Source: Arthrobacter sp. EPSL27
GTDB taxonomy: Bacteria > Actinomycetota > Actinomycetes > Actinomycetales > Micrococcaceae
Reading direction: 5' to 3'
Assembly: GCF_001512305.1 (NCBI RefSeq)
Contig: NZ_LNUT01000002.1
Span: forward strand, 1-64,000
DNA length: 64,000 bases
Below, in pieces: positions 1-8,487 of the stretch. Numbering within the stretch: position 1 is the first letter of the stretch; each line of letters starts with the position of its first letter. The translations under genes were made by a program, and so were the position numbers. The notes under the pieces are model-generated. The model made no database searches, was not told the DNA's origin, and saw only the letters and a list, made by a program, of their open reading frames with translations.

Positions 1-36
1 GACATGAGCGGCTTCATCGCATGGGCCGGGGTCTGA
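1..36 (+). CDS. 3' end of an upstream T4SS-operon gene (partial)
   Basis: An open frame enters from the left edge and stops at TGA 34-36, leaving eleven codons (DMSGFIAWAGV). The next gene starts one base later, so the two are almost certainly cotranscribed. Too little remains to name a family. The same operon appears to begin near 59.6 kb of this window if the replicon is circular. Confidence 0.4.
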   Translation, partial: DMSGFIAWAGV

Positions 37-37
37 C

Positions 38-1351
38 ATGGCCGAGTGCGTTCCCCTGGATGTCATCTGTCAGGGCGGCAATGCGGTTTCCGGGATGCTC
101 GACGACGCCATTGGCAATTTGGCGAAGTCGATCATGGAGGGCATGAGCCAGATGGTGACGACGCTCTCCACTTTCTGGGTGTCCATGCCCACGGCCAACC
201 TCGCATCCCAGGACGGGCTCACACCCAGTCCAGTGGTCGGGTTCGTCAACTCCGAACTGGGCTACTGGACACTGGCTTTGGCAGTTCTGTCGGTCATCCT
301 TGGGGGCACCCGGATGATCTGGGAGCAGCGCGGAGCGCCGTTGAAAGACCTGCTCCGGTCCCTGCTGACCCTCACGCTGGTGACCGGCCTCGGACTGGCC
401 GTGATTTCCATTCTGGTCATCGCTGCCGATGCGTTCTCGGCCTCGATCATTGACCGGGCAACCGACGGCAAGGGCTTCGCCCACGCGATGGCCATCCTGG
501 TGATGACGAACCAGACCGGGGTCGGGGTCTTCATCCTGATCATCCTGGGCCTGGTGGGTTTGCTCGCCTCGCTGGTGCAGATCGTCCTCATGATCGTTCG
601 TGGCGGAATGCTTGTTATCCTCGCCGGCATCCTGCCGACCACGGCTGCGTTTACCAACACCGAGATGGGACGGCAGTGGTTCCAGAAGGCCGTCGGCTGG
701 ACCATCGCTTTCATTCTTTATAAGCCTGCCGCGGCCATCGTCTACGCCGTGGCGTTCAAGCTCATGGGGTCCTCGGGCGGCAATGTCCTGCTGGGATCCA
801 TTACCGGTTTCGCGCTCATGATTGTTGCGCTGCTGGCGCTGCCGGCATTGATGCGCTTCGTCACCCCGATGGTGGGAGCTGTCGCTTCCGGTTCCGGCGG
901 GGGAGCAGGAGCGGCGGTGGGGGCCATGGCTACCGGTGCCGTGTCGATGGGCCGCCCGGGGAGTGGACGCGGCAACGCGTCCCCAATACCGGGCAGCCAG
1001 CCCGGCCAGGCGGGCGCCAGCGCACAGGGCAGCAAGGCCGGCGGCGGCAGTAACGGCGGCAACGGCAAACCCACCCCTGGCTCAACGGGCCCCGGCGGGG
1101 CGCCCGGCAAAGGCACCACCGGAAGCGCCACCACCGCCGGGGCAGGCACCTCCAGCTCAGTCGCAGGAGACGGCGCAGGTTCCGCCGGTGCAGGCGCTGC
1201 GTCGGGAGCGGCGAAAGCCGCGGGCCCGGCCGGAATCGCCGTCGCCGCAGGAGCACAAGCAGCGTCAAAAGCCGCGTCGGTCGCACAACAAACCGCGCAG
1301 GATTCAACCGGCCAATCAGGAACAGTGGAGGGCCCCAGTGGCAGCAAGTAA
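38..1351 (+). CDS. TrbL/VirB6-like polytopic T4SS membrane protein
   Basis: The 437-residue protein is probably the inner-membrane channel component of the conjugation machine. It has about six hydrophobic segments (near residues 78-95, 112-132, 160-185, 190-206, 218-240 and 253-275). A roughly 150-residue Gly/Ala/Ser-rich, probably disordered tail follows. The segment pattern, the glycine-rich tail and its place directly before SCO6880-like and VirB4-like genes fit TrbL/VirB6 proteins of Gram-positive systems. Its 3' end overlaps the next gene by 14 bases, indicating translational coupling. Family assignment is by architecture and context, because these proteins diverge strongly in sequence. 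Confidence 0.75.
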   Translation: MAECVPLDVICQGGNAVSGMLDDAIGNLAKSIMEGMSQMVTTLSTFWVSMPTANLASQDGLTPSPVVGFVNSELGYWTLALAVLSVILGGTRMIWEQRGAPLKDLLRSLLTLTLVTGLGLAVISILVIAADAFSASIIDRATDGKGFAHAMAILVMTNQTGVGVFILIILGLVGLLASLVQIVLMIVRGGMLVILAGILPTTAAFTNTEMGRQWFQKAVGWTIAFILYKPAAAIVYAVAFKLMGSSGGNVLLGSITGFALMIVALLALPALMRFVTPMVGAVASGSGGGAGAAVGAMATGAVSMGRPGSGRGNASPIPGSQPGQAGASAQGSKAGGGSNGGNGKPTPGSTGPGGAPGKGTTGSATTAGAGTSSSVAGDGAGSAGAGAASGAAKAAGPAGIAVAAGAQAASKAASVAQQTAQDSTGQSGTVEGPSGSK

Positions 1352-2846
1352 TACCGAATACAAGGAACCGTCCTACGGCAACTGGCGCGTTCCACGCTCC
1401 GCAGGGCTGGGAAGCCTGGGCGCGATCGGCACCGGCATTGTCATGACCGGTCTGCTGGCCGGCATCATCACCTTCGCGTTTCTTGGCCTGCTGCCGGGCC
1501 TGAGCGTTCTGGTCGTCGCGGGTTTGCTGGTGCTGCTGCTGACGCTCAAGGACAAGCATGGTCAGTCTGTCGTGGACCGGTTCGCGACGCGGATGAATTT
1601 TCGTCTCGCCCGTTCCGGCGGGACCAACCTTTACCGTTCCGGCCCGCTCGGGGTCACCGGGTGGGGGGTGTTCCAGCTTCCGGGCCTGGCCGCGAAGTCC
1701 CGGCTGTACGAGTTCAACGACTCCTACAACCGCCCGTTCGCCATGCTTCACGTCCCCACCACGAACCACTTCACTGTGGTCTTCTCCACCGAACCGGACG
1801 GGGCTTCCCTGGTGGATCCGGAACAGGTTGACGCGTGGGTCGCTAACTGGGGCGGCTGGATCGCCGGCCTCGGGGATGAAGCCGGGCTGGAGGCCGCGGC
1901 CGTGACCGTGGAGACCGCACCGGACTCCGGTTACCGGCTGCGCAACGAAGTTGAAATCAACATCCACCCCGACGCCCCGGAGGCCGCGAAGGCAATCCTC
2001 CGCGAGGTTGTCCGCACGTACCCGGAAGGCTCGGCCACCGTCCGGGCCTGGGTGTCCCTGACCTTTACCGCCGCGCTGCGCACCGGTTCCCGGAGGCGCG
2101 AACCCGAAGACGTCGCCCGGGACCTGGCATCCCGCATCCCCGGGCTCGGTGCCCGGCTGCAGGCCACCGGCGCCGGCATCGCCCGGCCGATGTCGGCGCA
2201 GGAACTCTGCGAGGTCGTCCGGATCGCCTACGACCCGCCCGCGGCCTTGATCATTGATGAAGCCCACGCCGCCGGATCCCCGGTCGCCCTCACCTGGGGC
2301 GAAGCCGGACCCTCTGCGACGCAGGCGGGCTGGGATGACTACCGGCACGACGGGGCGTTCTCTGCCTCCTGGACCATGACCGGCGCCCCGCGCGGGTCGG
2401 TAAATTCCTCGGTCCTTTCCCGGCTGCTGGCCCCGCACGGGGACATCGACCGCAAGCGCGTTTCCCTGCTCTACCGTCCGATGGATTCGGCCCGGGCCGC
2501 CGCCGTCGTCGAGCGGGATCAGAACAACGCGAACGTCCGCATCAGCTCCGGAGGCCGTCCGTCGGCCCGCGCCTTGGTCGATGCCCGCTCCGCCGCGCAA
2601 ACTGCTCAGGAAGAAGCCCAAGGTGCCGGTCTGGTGAACTTCGGCATGGTCGTCACCGCCACCGTCACCGACCCCGCCCGGCTCCCCGATGCGGTCGCGG
2701 CCGTGGAGCAGACCTCCGGCACCGCCCGGGTGTTGTTGCGCCGTGCCTACGGTTCTCAGGACACCGCGTTCGCCGCGTCCCTGCCGCTCGGGCTGGTCCT
2801 GCCCAGGCACATCCTGCTGCCCACCGAGATTCGGGAGGCCCTCTAA
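1338..2846 (+). CDS. SCO6880-family T4SS-associated membrane protein
   Basis: The start is taken as GTG 1338 because it overlaps the preceding stop and because upstream codons in this frame merely shadow the Gly/Ala tail of the previous gene. The 502-residue product opens with a GNWRVPRSAGLG motif. Two adjacent membrane segments follow (about residues 30-70), then a large soluble domain. This matches the SCO6880 family, found beside VirB4-like ATPases in actinobacterial conjugative elements. The biochemical role is not established; a PrgI/VirB3-VirB4-like scaffold on the cytoplasmic side is an inference. The downstream gene begins at the very next base. Confidence 0.8.
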   Translation: MAASNTEYKEPSYGNWRVPRSAGLGSLGAIGTGIVMTGLLAGIITFAFLGLLPGLSVLVVAGLLVLLLTLKDKHGQSVVDRFATRMNFRLARSGGTNLYRSGPLGVTGWGVFQLPGLAAKSRLYEFNDSYNRPFAMLHVPTTNHFTVVFSTEPDGASLVDPEQVDAWVANWGGWIAGLGDEAGLEAAAVTVETAPDSGYRLRNEVEINIHPDAPEAAKAILREVVRTYPEGSATVRAWVSLTFTAALRTGSRRREPEDVARDLASRIPGLGARLQATGAGIARPMSAQELCEVVRIAYDPPAALIIDEAHAAGSPVALTWGEAGPSATQAGWDDYRHDGAFSASWTMTGAPRGSVNSSVLSRLLAPHGDIDRKRVSLLYRPMDSARAAAVVERDQNNANVRISSGGRPSARALVDARSAAQTAQEEAQGAGLVNFGMVVTATVTDPARLPDAVAAVEQTSGTARVLLRRAYGSQDTAFAASLPLGLVLPRHILLPTEIREAL

Positions 2847-4448
2847 ATGGGACACTTGCTGCCGCTGGGCAAAATGACAGTAAAGACAGCAAAGACAGTA
2901 ATGACTGCATTCCGGGCAGGCGGTACGCAGGTCGGGCCGAGGTATTCCAGGGTCCGCGGGCGGGTTCCCGGGTCCCGTGGCTGGGGCGGGCGCGGGGGAG
3001 GGGCTGCGGCCCTGGTCCCTGCGGTGCGTGAATACCGTGGGACCACGGTGCAGGTCTGTGGGCTGTGGCCATTCAGCTCAGGCACGTCCTCGCCCATGGT
3101 CGGTGTCCCGCTGGGCCGGCACGAGGAAACCCAGGCCACGGTTTGCTGTGATCCGATCAGCTGGTTTCAGCGCGCCCACCTGATTTCCAATCCCTCCGCG
3201 TTCGTCCTCGGCAAGCCGGGTCTGGGCAAGTCCACGCTCGTGCGCCGCATGATGCTGGGCCTGTCCGGCCAGGGTGTCCACCCGCTGGTGCTCGGGGACC
3301 TGAAGGGCGAACACGTGGACGCCATTAGGGCCATTGGCGGGCAGGTCATCGAACTCGGTCGCGGACGGGGCTACCTGAACATCCTCGATCCGGGGCAGGC
3401 CATTGAGGTCGCCCAGCTCCTCGAGGAGCGCGGTCACCACGAAGCGGCCGTCCGGGTCCGGGCCGATGCCCACGGCCGGCGCCTGAACATGGTCGTTTCC
3501 CTCATCACGATCAGCCGGAACAGCCCGCCCACGGATCAGGAACAGACCATTTTGGACCGTGCCCTGCGCGTCCTCGATGACTCCTTCGACGGTGTTCCGG
3601 TCCTGAAAGACCTGCTCGAGGTCATCATCGCCGCCCCGGGCGAGCTGCGCCAGGTCGCGCTGGATCGCGGGGACATGACGGTCTATCTGCAGGAGACCCG
3701 GGCGCTGGAGGCGACCCTGCTCGGTCTGACCGGGGGAGGGAAGCTCGGGGAGATCTTCTCCCGGCACACCACGAACCCGATGCGGCGTGACCGGGCCGTG
3801 GTCTTCGATGTCTCCAGCATTGACGAGACCGAAACGGACCTGCAGGCCGCTGTGCTGCTGGCGTGCTGGTCCTACGGTTTCGGCACGGTCAATGTCGCCA
3901 ATGCCCTCGCCGACGCCGGGTTGGAACCGCGGCGGAACTACTTCGTGGTCCTGGACGAGCTCTGGCGGGCACTGCGCGCCGGCAAGGGCATGGTGGATCG
4001 GGTGGATGCCCTGACCCGTCTCAACCGTTCCGTGGGCGTCGGGCAGGTCATGATTTCCCACACCATGTCCGACCTTCTGGCGCTCCCGGCAGAAGAGGAC
4101 CGGATGAAGGCCCGCGGCTTCGTTGAACGCTCCGGCATGGTCATCTGCGGCGGACTCCCGGCCTCGGAGATGCCGCTGCTGGCCGCCGCGATCCCGCTCT
4201 CGCGGCAGGAACAGCAGAAGCTCATCGGGTGGCAGGATCCGCCGGCCTGGGACTCCCGCGGCGGCGACGTCGAACCTCCCGGGCGCGGGAAGTTCCTGAT
4301 CAAGGTCGGCGGCCGCCCCGGCATCCCCGTCCAGATCGGCCTCACCACGATCGAGGCCTCCCTGAATGACACCAACAAGCGCTGGCACGCTCCGGCAGAA
4401 TCCCTGGCCGAAGCCACCGCTCCGGTCCAGGAAGAGGGTGCAGCATGA
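2847..4448 (+). CDS. VirB4-like T4SS ATPase
   Basis: The 533-residue ATPase probably powers assembly or substrate transfer in the conjugation channel. Walker A is GKPGLGKST (residues 122-130) and Walker B lies in FVVLDELW near residue 368; sensor-like motifs follow (VGQVMISH). A ribosome site GGAGG (2834-2838) sits eight bases before ATG 2847, supporting this start. Unusually, codons 11-20 (MTVKTAKTVM) are encoded by four phased 9-bp repeats resembling the plasmid's partition array. Family VirB4 proteins are often longer (600-800 residues), and here much of the N-terminal domain may be carried by the separate SCO6880-like protein. The stop overlaps the next start by four bases. Confidence 0.85.
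   Translation: MGHLLPLGKMTVKTAKTVMTAFRAGGTQVGPRYSRVRGRVPGSRGWGGRGGGAAALVPAVREYRGTTVQVCGLWPFSSGTSSPMVGVPLGRHEETQATVCCDPISWFQRAHLISNPSAFVLGKPGLGKSTLVRRMMLGLSGQGVHPLVLGDLKGEHVDAIRAIGGQVIELGRGRGYLNILDPGQAIEVAQLLEERGHHEAAVRVRADAHGRRLNMVVSLITISRNSPPTDQEQTILDRALRVLDDSFDGVPVLKDLLEVIIAAPGELRQVALDRGDMTVYLQETRALEATLLGLTGGGKLGEIFSRHTTNPMRRDRAVVFDVSSIDETETDLQAAVLLACWSYGFGTVNVANALADAGLEPRRNYFVVLDELWRALRAGKGMVDRVDALTRLNRSVGVGQVMISHTMSDLLALPAEEDRMKARGFVERSGMVICGGLPASEMPLLAAAIPLSRQEQQKLIGWQDPPAWDSRGGDVEPPGRGKFLIKVGGRPGIPVQIGLTTIEASLNDTNKRWHAPAESLAEATAPVQEEGAA
2876..2911 (+). repeat. Four phased 9-bp GACAGTAAA-type repeats
   Basis: Units begin at 2876, 2885, 2894 and 2903 and read GACAGTAAA, GACAGCAAA, GACAGTAAT and GACTGCATT. 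The complementary word (CTGTC with 9-bp phase) forms the long array beside parA at 55031-55160. The block lies inside the 5' coding region of the VirB4-like gene. It is a candidate secondary binding site for the plasmid's RHH partition protein. Confidence 0.75.
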
Positions 4449-6214
4449 GTGCTCCGAATCGGAAGGGTACCGGGCTCGGGGACGGGCTGGGGATCTGGCT
4501 GGCCATCGGAGCAGCTGTCGTCATTGGGGGCGGGGCCTGGGTCTCGGCACATCTCGGATCGTCGACGGCCGGGATTGCCTCGCCTCCGGCCCACCCGATT
4601 GATCTGGTGGCCGGCCTGGTCAAGGGCCGGGTGCCTTGGCCTGTGCAGTCCACCATCGTCACCTGCGTGCTCCTCGGAATATTGGTTGCCCTGACAGTGA
4701 CCGTGGTGGTGGTCCGCGCCCGTTCGGCGCATAAGCGCACCCGGGTGGATAAGGCCGCCGTCCACATGGGCCGCGGGAAAGACCTTGATCACCTGGGCAC
4801 CAAGGGGGCTACGGCCACGGCCGTGCGTCTTGGCGTGGAGAACTCCACCGGGGTGCGGCTTGGCCGCAGCGTTGCCGGGAAGCGCCCGCTGTGGGCCTCC
4901 TGGGAGGACATGCTGATCCTCATCGCCGGTCCCCGCACGATGAAGACCACCTCCTACGCCGTCCCGGCAATTCTGGATGCACCCGGCGCGGTGATCGCCA
5001 CCTCGAACAAGCGTGACATCGTGGACGTGACCCGCCCGATCCGGGCTGAGGCCGGCGCTGTGTGGGTCTTCGATCCGCAGGCCGTCGCCGAAGAGGACCC
5101 CACCTGGTGGTGGAATCCGCTGTCCTACGTGAAGAACGAAGCGACGGCCGGGAACCTGGCCCAGCACTTCGCCAACGGCTCCCGGGAACCCGGGACCAAA
5201 CCGGACGCGTACTTCGACCCGGCCGGGCAGAACCTGCTCAAAGCCTTCCTGCTCGCCGCCTCCCTCGACTCCGCCCCGGTGACACAGGTCTACACCTGGC
5301 TGACCCGCCCGCACGATGAGGCCCCCGCAGAACTGCTGCGGGCCGCCGGCTATGACCTGCTCTCGGACATGGTGATGGGCCACATCCGCGAACCGGAAAA
5401 GCAGCGGGCCGGCGTCTACGGCACCGCCCGGCAAATGGTTTCCTGCCTGACCGACCGAGAGGTCAGCCAATGGGTCACGCCCCTGCGCGACACGACAGTG
5501 GACACCGACCCGCGGCCGCAGTTCGTCCCCGAAGACTTCGTGCGCGGCAAAGGAACGCTCTACAGCCTCTCCCGCGAAGGCGTCGGCACAGCCGGCCCCC
5601 TCGTTACCGCCCTGACCGTCGCCGTCGTGGAAGCAGCCGAAAAGTACGCCACCTCCCAGCCCGGCGGCCGGCTCGCCATCCCGCTGCTCGGGATCCTCGA
5701 CGAGGCCGCGAACGTCTGCCGCTGGAAGGCCCTTCCCGACCAGTACAGCCACTACGGCTCCCGCGGGATCATCCTCATGACCATCCTGCAGTCCTGGTCC
5801 CAGGGCGTGGAAGTCTGGTCCCTGGAAGGCATGCGGAAACTCTGGTCCGCGTCGAACGTGAAAATCTACGGCGGCGGCGTCTCCGAAGTCGCCTACCTCG
5901 ATGAACTCTCCCGCCTCATCGGCCAATACAGCTACATCAACGTCTCCCGCAGCCACAGCAAACACGGGTCCTCCTCCTCCCGGCAGGAAAGCAAAGACGA
6001 AATCCTCTCCGTCGCCGACCTGACGGCGCTGCCCCGGTTCCGGGCCATCCTGCTCGCCTCCGGCGCCCCGGCCACCATGATCGAAACCATCCCCTGGATG
6101 AACGGCCCCCACGCCCAGAAGGTCAAAGACTCCCTCGCCACTCCGGAGAAAGTCGTTCGCGAGCCCGCAGCCGTCCCTGCGGGCAACCCCTGGATAGACG
6201 GTCACCGGCTGTGA
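4445..6214 (+). CDS. VirD4/TraG-type conjugal coupling protein
   Basis: The 589-residue coupling ATPase would link the relaxosome to the T4SS channel. Two N-terminal membrane segments (about residues 14-38 and 66-90) are followed by a variant Walker A GPRTMKTT, in which the usual glycine before Lys-Thr is Met. Walker B is in LLGILDEAANVCRW. The conserved order of a DPQ-like FDPQAV stretch, WWWNPL and a late FRAILLASG segment is typical of TraG/TraD proteins of actinobacteria. It starts inside the stop of the VirB4-like gene (ATGA) and ends overlapping the DUF4913 gene, so it sits in the middle of one operon. Confidence 0.9.
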   Translation: MSAPNRKGTGLGDGLGIWLAIGAAVVIGGGAWVSAHLGSSTAGIASPPAHPIDLVAGLVKGRVPWPVQSTIVTCVLLGILVALTVTVVVVRARSAHKRTRVDKAAVHMGRGKDLDHLGTKGATATAVRLGVENSTGVRLGRSVAGKRPLWASWEDMLILIAGPRTMKTTSYAVPAILDAPGAVIATSNKRDIVDVTRPIRAEAGAVWVFDPQAVAEEDPTWWWNPLSYVKNEATAGNLAQHFANGSREPGTKPDAYFDPAGQNLLKAFLLAASLDSAPVTQVYTWLTRPHDEAPAELLRAAGYDLLSDMVMGHIREPEKQRAGVYGTARQMVSCLTDREVSQWVTPLRDTTVDTDPRPQFVPEDFVRGKGTLYSLSREGVGTAGPLVTALTVAVVEAAEKYATSQPGGRLAIPLLGILDEAANVCRWKALPDQYSHYGSRGIILMTILQSWSQGVEVWSLEGMRKLWSASNVKIYGGGVSEVAYLDELSRLIGQYSYINVSRSHSKHGSSSSRQESKDEILSVADLTALPRFRAILLASGAPATMIETIPWMNGPHAQKVKDSLATPEKVVREPAAVPAGNPWIDGHRL

Positions 6215-6636
6215 GTGAGGAGTTCGGGGACGCCTTCCACGACGAGGTTCAGTCCACAAGTGGTCACAGTCATGACGAGCATGAACCGAAGCTGGTGTAC
6301 TCCAGCGCCGTGGAGTTCTTCGCAGATCTCCTGGCCCAGTCCTACGTGCGGGAGGTCAACGAGGGCGCGGCCTTCGTGTGGTGCGCCGAATGGTACAAAC
6401 ACCCCGAAGCCCTGATCAGGATGGAGGCCATCTGGCGCGCCTGGGAACACCTCCGGCTGGAACCCGCCCTCGGCGTCAGCACCTGGTGGCTGAACCACGC
6501 CGACCCGCACATGCGCGTCCTCATGGACAAAGAAGGGCCCTTCAAGAAATGCGCCTACGACGGCCATAAACCTGCACGCGCCGCGGGCCTCGCAGCGCTC
6601 CCGCACACGGAACCGGAGACCGGCATCTTCGGCTAG
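6211..6636 (+). CDS. DUF4913-family protein
   Basis: The 141-residue soluble protein is rich in Trp, Glu and His. Its YSSAVEFFADLLAQSYVREV opening and WCAEWYKHPEALIRMEAIWRAW core match DUF4913, a family commonly encoded directly after coupling proteins in actinobacterial mobile elements. Translation starts at GTG 6211, overlapping the TGA of the coupling-protein gene. Its function is unknown; position suggests an accessory conjugation role. It appears to be the last gene of the rightward T4SS operon, since the next gene has its own 57-base leader and an unrelated function. Confidence 0.8.
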   Translation: MSEEFGDAFHDEVQSTSGHSHDEHEPKLVYSSAVEFFADLLAQSYVREVNEGAAFVWCAEWYKHPEALIRMEAIWRAWEHLRLEPALGVSTWWLNHADPHMRVLMDKEGPFKKCAYDGHKPARAAGLAALPHTEPETGIFG

Positions 6637-6693
6637 AGACCACCAGCGGCCACCACACAAAACCCTTCCGGGAAGCTCTTTAGGATGGAACGC

Positions 6694-7755
6694 ATGACCG
6701 AACCGCGCGACCTCGCCCTCCCCACCGGCTACACCACTCTCCTCGGCGAGCTCAAGGACCGGGTCAGGGCTGCACGCACCACGGCACTGCGGACCGTCAA
6801 CACCCAATTGATCGAGCTGTATTGGTCCATCGGCCGGACGATCCTCGAACGCCAGGACGTGGAGGACTGGGGGAGCGGAGTAATCGGCAGGCTGGCGGAT
6901 GACCTGCGGGCAGAATTCCCGGAGATGAAGGGATTGTCCCGGCGCAACCTGTTCTACATGCGCGGGTTCGCGGCCGCCTGGCCGGATCTAATTGTGCAAC
7001 AGCCTGTTGCACAATTGCCTTGGGGCCACGTCACCGTGCTACTGGACAAGGTTGAAACCCCGGAACAGCGTTCTTGGTATGCCTCCGCCGCCGTGGAGTA
7101 CGGCTGGTCCCGGAACGTCCTCATGAACATGATCATGAGCAAAACTCTGGAACGCACCGGAGCAGCGCCCTCGAACTTTGTGCAACAGCTTGTTGCACCA
7201 GATTCAGAGCTGGCCCAGCAGGTTGCCAAGGATCCCTACAACTTCGAGTTCCTTGGTCTCTCCGGGGAAGTCGCCGAACGCGACCTCGAGAACGCTCTGA
7301 CCAGCAGGATCACCGAGACGCTCCGCGAACTCGGCCCCGGATTCTCTTTCGTCGGCCGGCAGGTCCACTTCGACGTCGACGGCGACGACTTCTACGTGGA
7401 TCTTCTCTTCTTCCACATCGAACAATCCCGCTACGTCGTCATCGAACTCAAGACCGGCAAGTTCCAGCCCGAATACGCCGGCAAACTCAACTTCTACGTC
7501 GCCCTCGTCGACGACGTGCTCCGACGCGGGCACCACAACGAGACCATCGGAATCCTCATCTGCGGCAGCAAGAACGACCGAAGCGTCCGGTACAGCCTCG
7601 GACGCTCCACCTCGCCCATGGCCGTCGCCGCCTACACCTACGACAAACTCCCCCCGGCCGAACAACAGGCACTCCCCGATGAAGGACACATCGTCGCCGC
7701 GCTGGAATGGGCCGAACCCGACGCGAATACCGAAACACCAGCGGGAGATGCCTAA
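6694..7755 (+). CDS. DUF1016/YhcG-family PD-(D/E)XK nuclease
   Basis: The 353-residue protein has the N-terminal DUF1016 winged-helix region (VNTQLIELYWSIGR, then RNLFYMRGFAAAWP and PWGHVTVLLDKV). Its C-terminal PD-(D/E)XK nuclease core includes FYVDLLFFHIEQSRYVVIEL followed by KTGKFQPEY. ATG 6694 is preferred over ATG 6685 because AGGA at 6682-6685 is correctly spaced for it. Family members accompany restriction systems, toxin-antitoxin-like modules and plasmids; the substrate is not known. Two palindromes with the core GTGCAACA-N3-TGTTGCAC sit in the coding sequence where family members have other residues. No partner methylase or antitoxin gene is visible next to it. Confidence 0.85.
   Translation: MTEPRDLALPTGYTTLLGELKDRVRAARTTALRTVNTQLIELYWSIGRTILERQDVEDWGSGVIGRLADDLRAEFPEMKGLSRRNLFYMRGFAAAWPDLIVQQPVAQLPWGHVTVLLDKVETPEQRSWYASAAVEYGWSRNVLMNMIMSKTLERTGAAPSNFVQQLVAPDSELAQQVAKDPYNFEFLGLSGEVAERDLENALTSRITETLRELGPGFSFVGRQVHFDVDGDDFYVDLLFFHIEQSRYVVIELKTGKFQPEYAGKLNFYVALVDDVLRRGHHNETIGILICGSKNDRSVRYSLGRSTSPMAVAAYTYDKLPPAEQQALPDEGHIVAALEWAEPDANTETPAGDA
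6990..7016. repeat. 27-bp perfect palindrome inside the DUF1016 gene
   Basis: Arms AATTGTGCAACAG and CTGTTGCACAATT flank a single C. The core GTGCAACA-GCC-TGTTGCAC recurs with a GCT centre at 7180-7198 in the same gene. Both encode a VQQ(P/L)VA peptide. Confidence 0.85.
7180..7198. repeat. Second copy of the GTGCAACA-N3-TGTTGCAC palindrome
   Basis: Arms are GTGCAACA and TGTTGCAC around GCT. This copy matches the core of the 6990-7016 palindrome and lies 190 bases downstream in the same coding sequence, encoding FVQQLVAPD. Confidence 0.85.
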
Positions 7756-7945
7756 GCCGCCGCTCCGGTAGCGCACAGCCGGCCGTGTTCCGGGCAGAAA
7801 TCCGTCCTGGTTTCTGGCCAGGAACCGTGGAGGTTGGTCTGGCTTTCCGCCGCGACCGGCCCGTCCCCGTGACAGGGGAATATCAGGGGCTTGGTGTATG
7901 TTGCAGTCCCGTCAGTCAAGAACACCAGAAAAGAGAAGCGCCTTA

Positions 7946-8248
7946 GTGGCAACCGATTACGACGAAGTACGTTCCGACGTCAAGGAATCCCAGGACCGCT
8001 CCCTGGAGGCACTGCAGTCTGCCAACGCCCCGGATCCCCGCAGGGTCGTCCGCGAGCTGGACGAAGCCGACGCACTGGATGAGGCGATGACACCCGGCGG
8101 CGAGTTCGTCGCCGAGGAACTCATCGTCCAGGTCATCCCGCAGGCCGCGGATGAGTTCACCTGCAACTCCTGCTTCCTGGTCCGGCACCAGTCCCAGCTC
8201 GCACGTGAAAAGAACGGTCACTCCTACTGCATCGAGTGCGAGGGATAA
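7946..8248 (+). CDS. DUF4193-family zinc-ribbon-like protein
   Basis: The 100-residue acidic protein starts with the family signature ATDYDE and ends with a four-cysteine module (FTCNSCF, 22 residues, YCIECEG), probably a zinc ribbon. GTG 7946 is chosen because the conserved ATDYDE begins there and AAGAGAAG precedes it at suitable spacing. DUF4193 is widespread in actinobacteria and of unknown function; the chromosomal copy is usually near general housekeeping genes. A second, diverged copy is at 27508 within the stress island. A short IS-like inverted repeat follows this gene. Confidence 0.85.
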   Translation: MATDYDEVRSDVKESQDRSLEALQSANAPDPRRVVRELDEADALDEAMTPGGEFVAEELIVQVIPQAADEFTCNSCFLVRHQSQLAREKNGHSYCIECEG

Positions 8249-8302
8249 GGCAGTGCCGCGCACACCCTGAGATGCCTCTCGCTCACCTGCCGTCGAAGTC
8301 TC

Positions 8303-8393
8303 CCTCCGAAATTGTCAGATTGAAATCTATGACCTTCTCAAGTCTGTGTCTGGAAACGGCGGCTTGGACCCTAATCTGACAGCCATTCGGAGG
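8303..8393. repeat. Imperfect inverted repeat bounding about 90 bp (MITE-like)
   Basis: CCTCCGAA-ATT-GTCAGATT (8303-8321) is inverted at 8373-8393 as AATCTGAC-AGCCA-TTCGGAGG. The two arms share 16 of 16 bases in the two conserved blocks and differ by a 2-base indel between them. The interior carries no gene. A small non-autonomous element or a long hairpin between two convergent genes would fit. No target-site duplication was resolved. Confidence 0.5.
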
Positions 8394-8487
8394 CGTGCCT
8401 GACGTCAGGTTGAGGTGTACCCCAGTCCGACCCCGGCTTTCCCCGGCGACGCAGTTTCGGTACCGCACTTAGGTGCTGCAGAAGCCG

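Noticed and set aside
930..2855. A 641-residue open frame on the minus strand opposite the SCO6880-like gene
   Set aside because: Gly/Arg/Pro-rich shadow of a high-GC gene, with no domain and no ribosome site; similar long antisense frames at 3938-6259 and elsewhere were dropped for the same reason.
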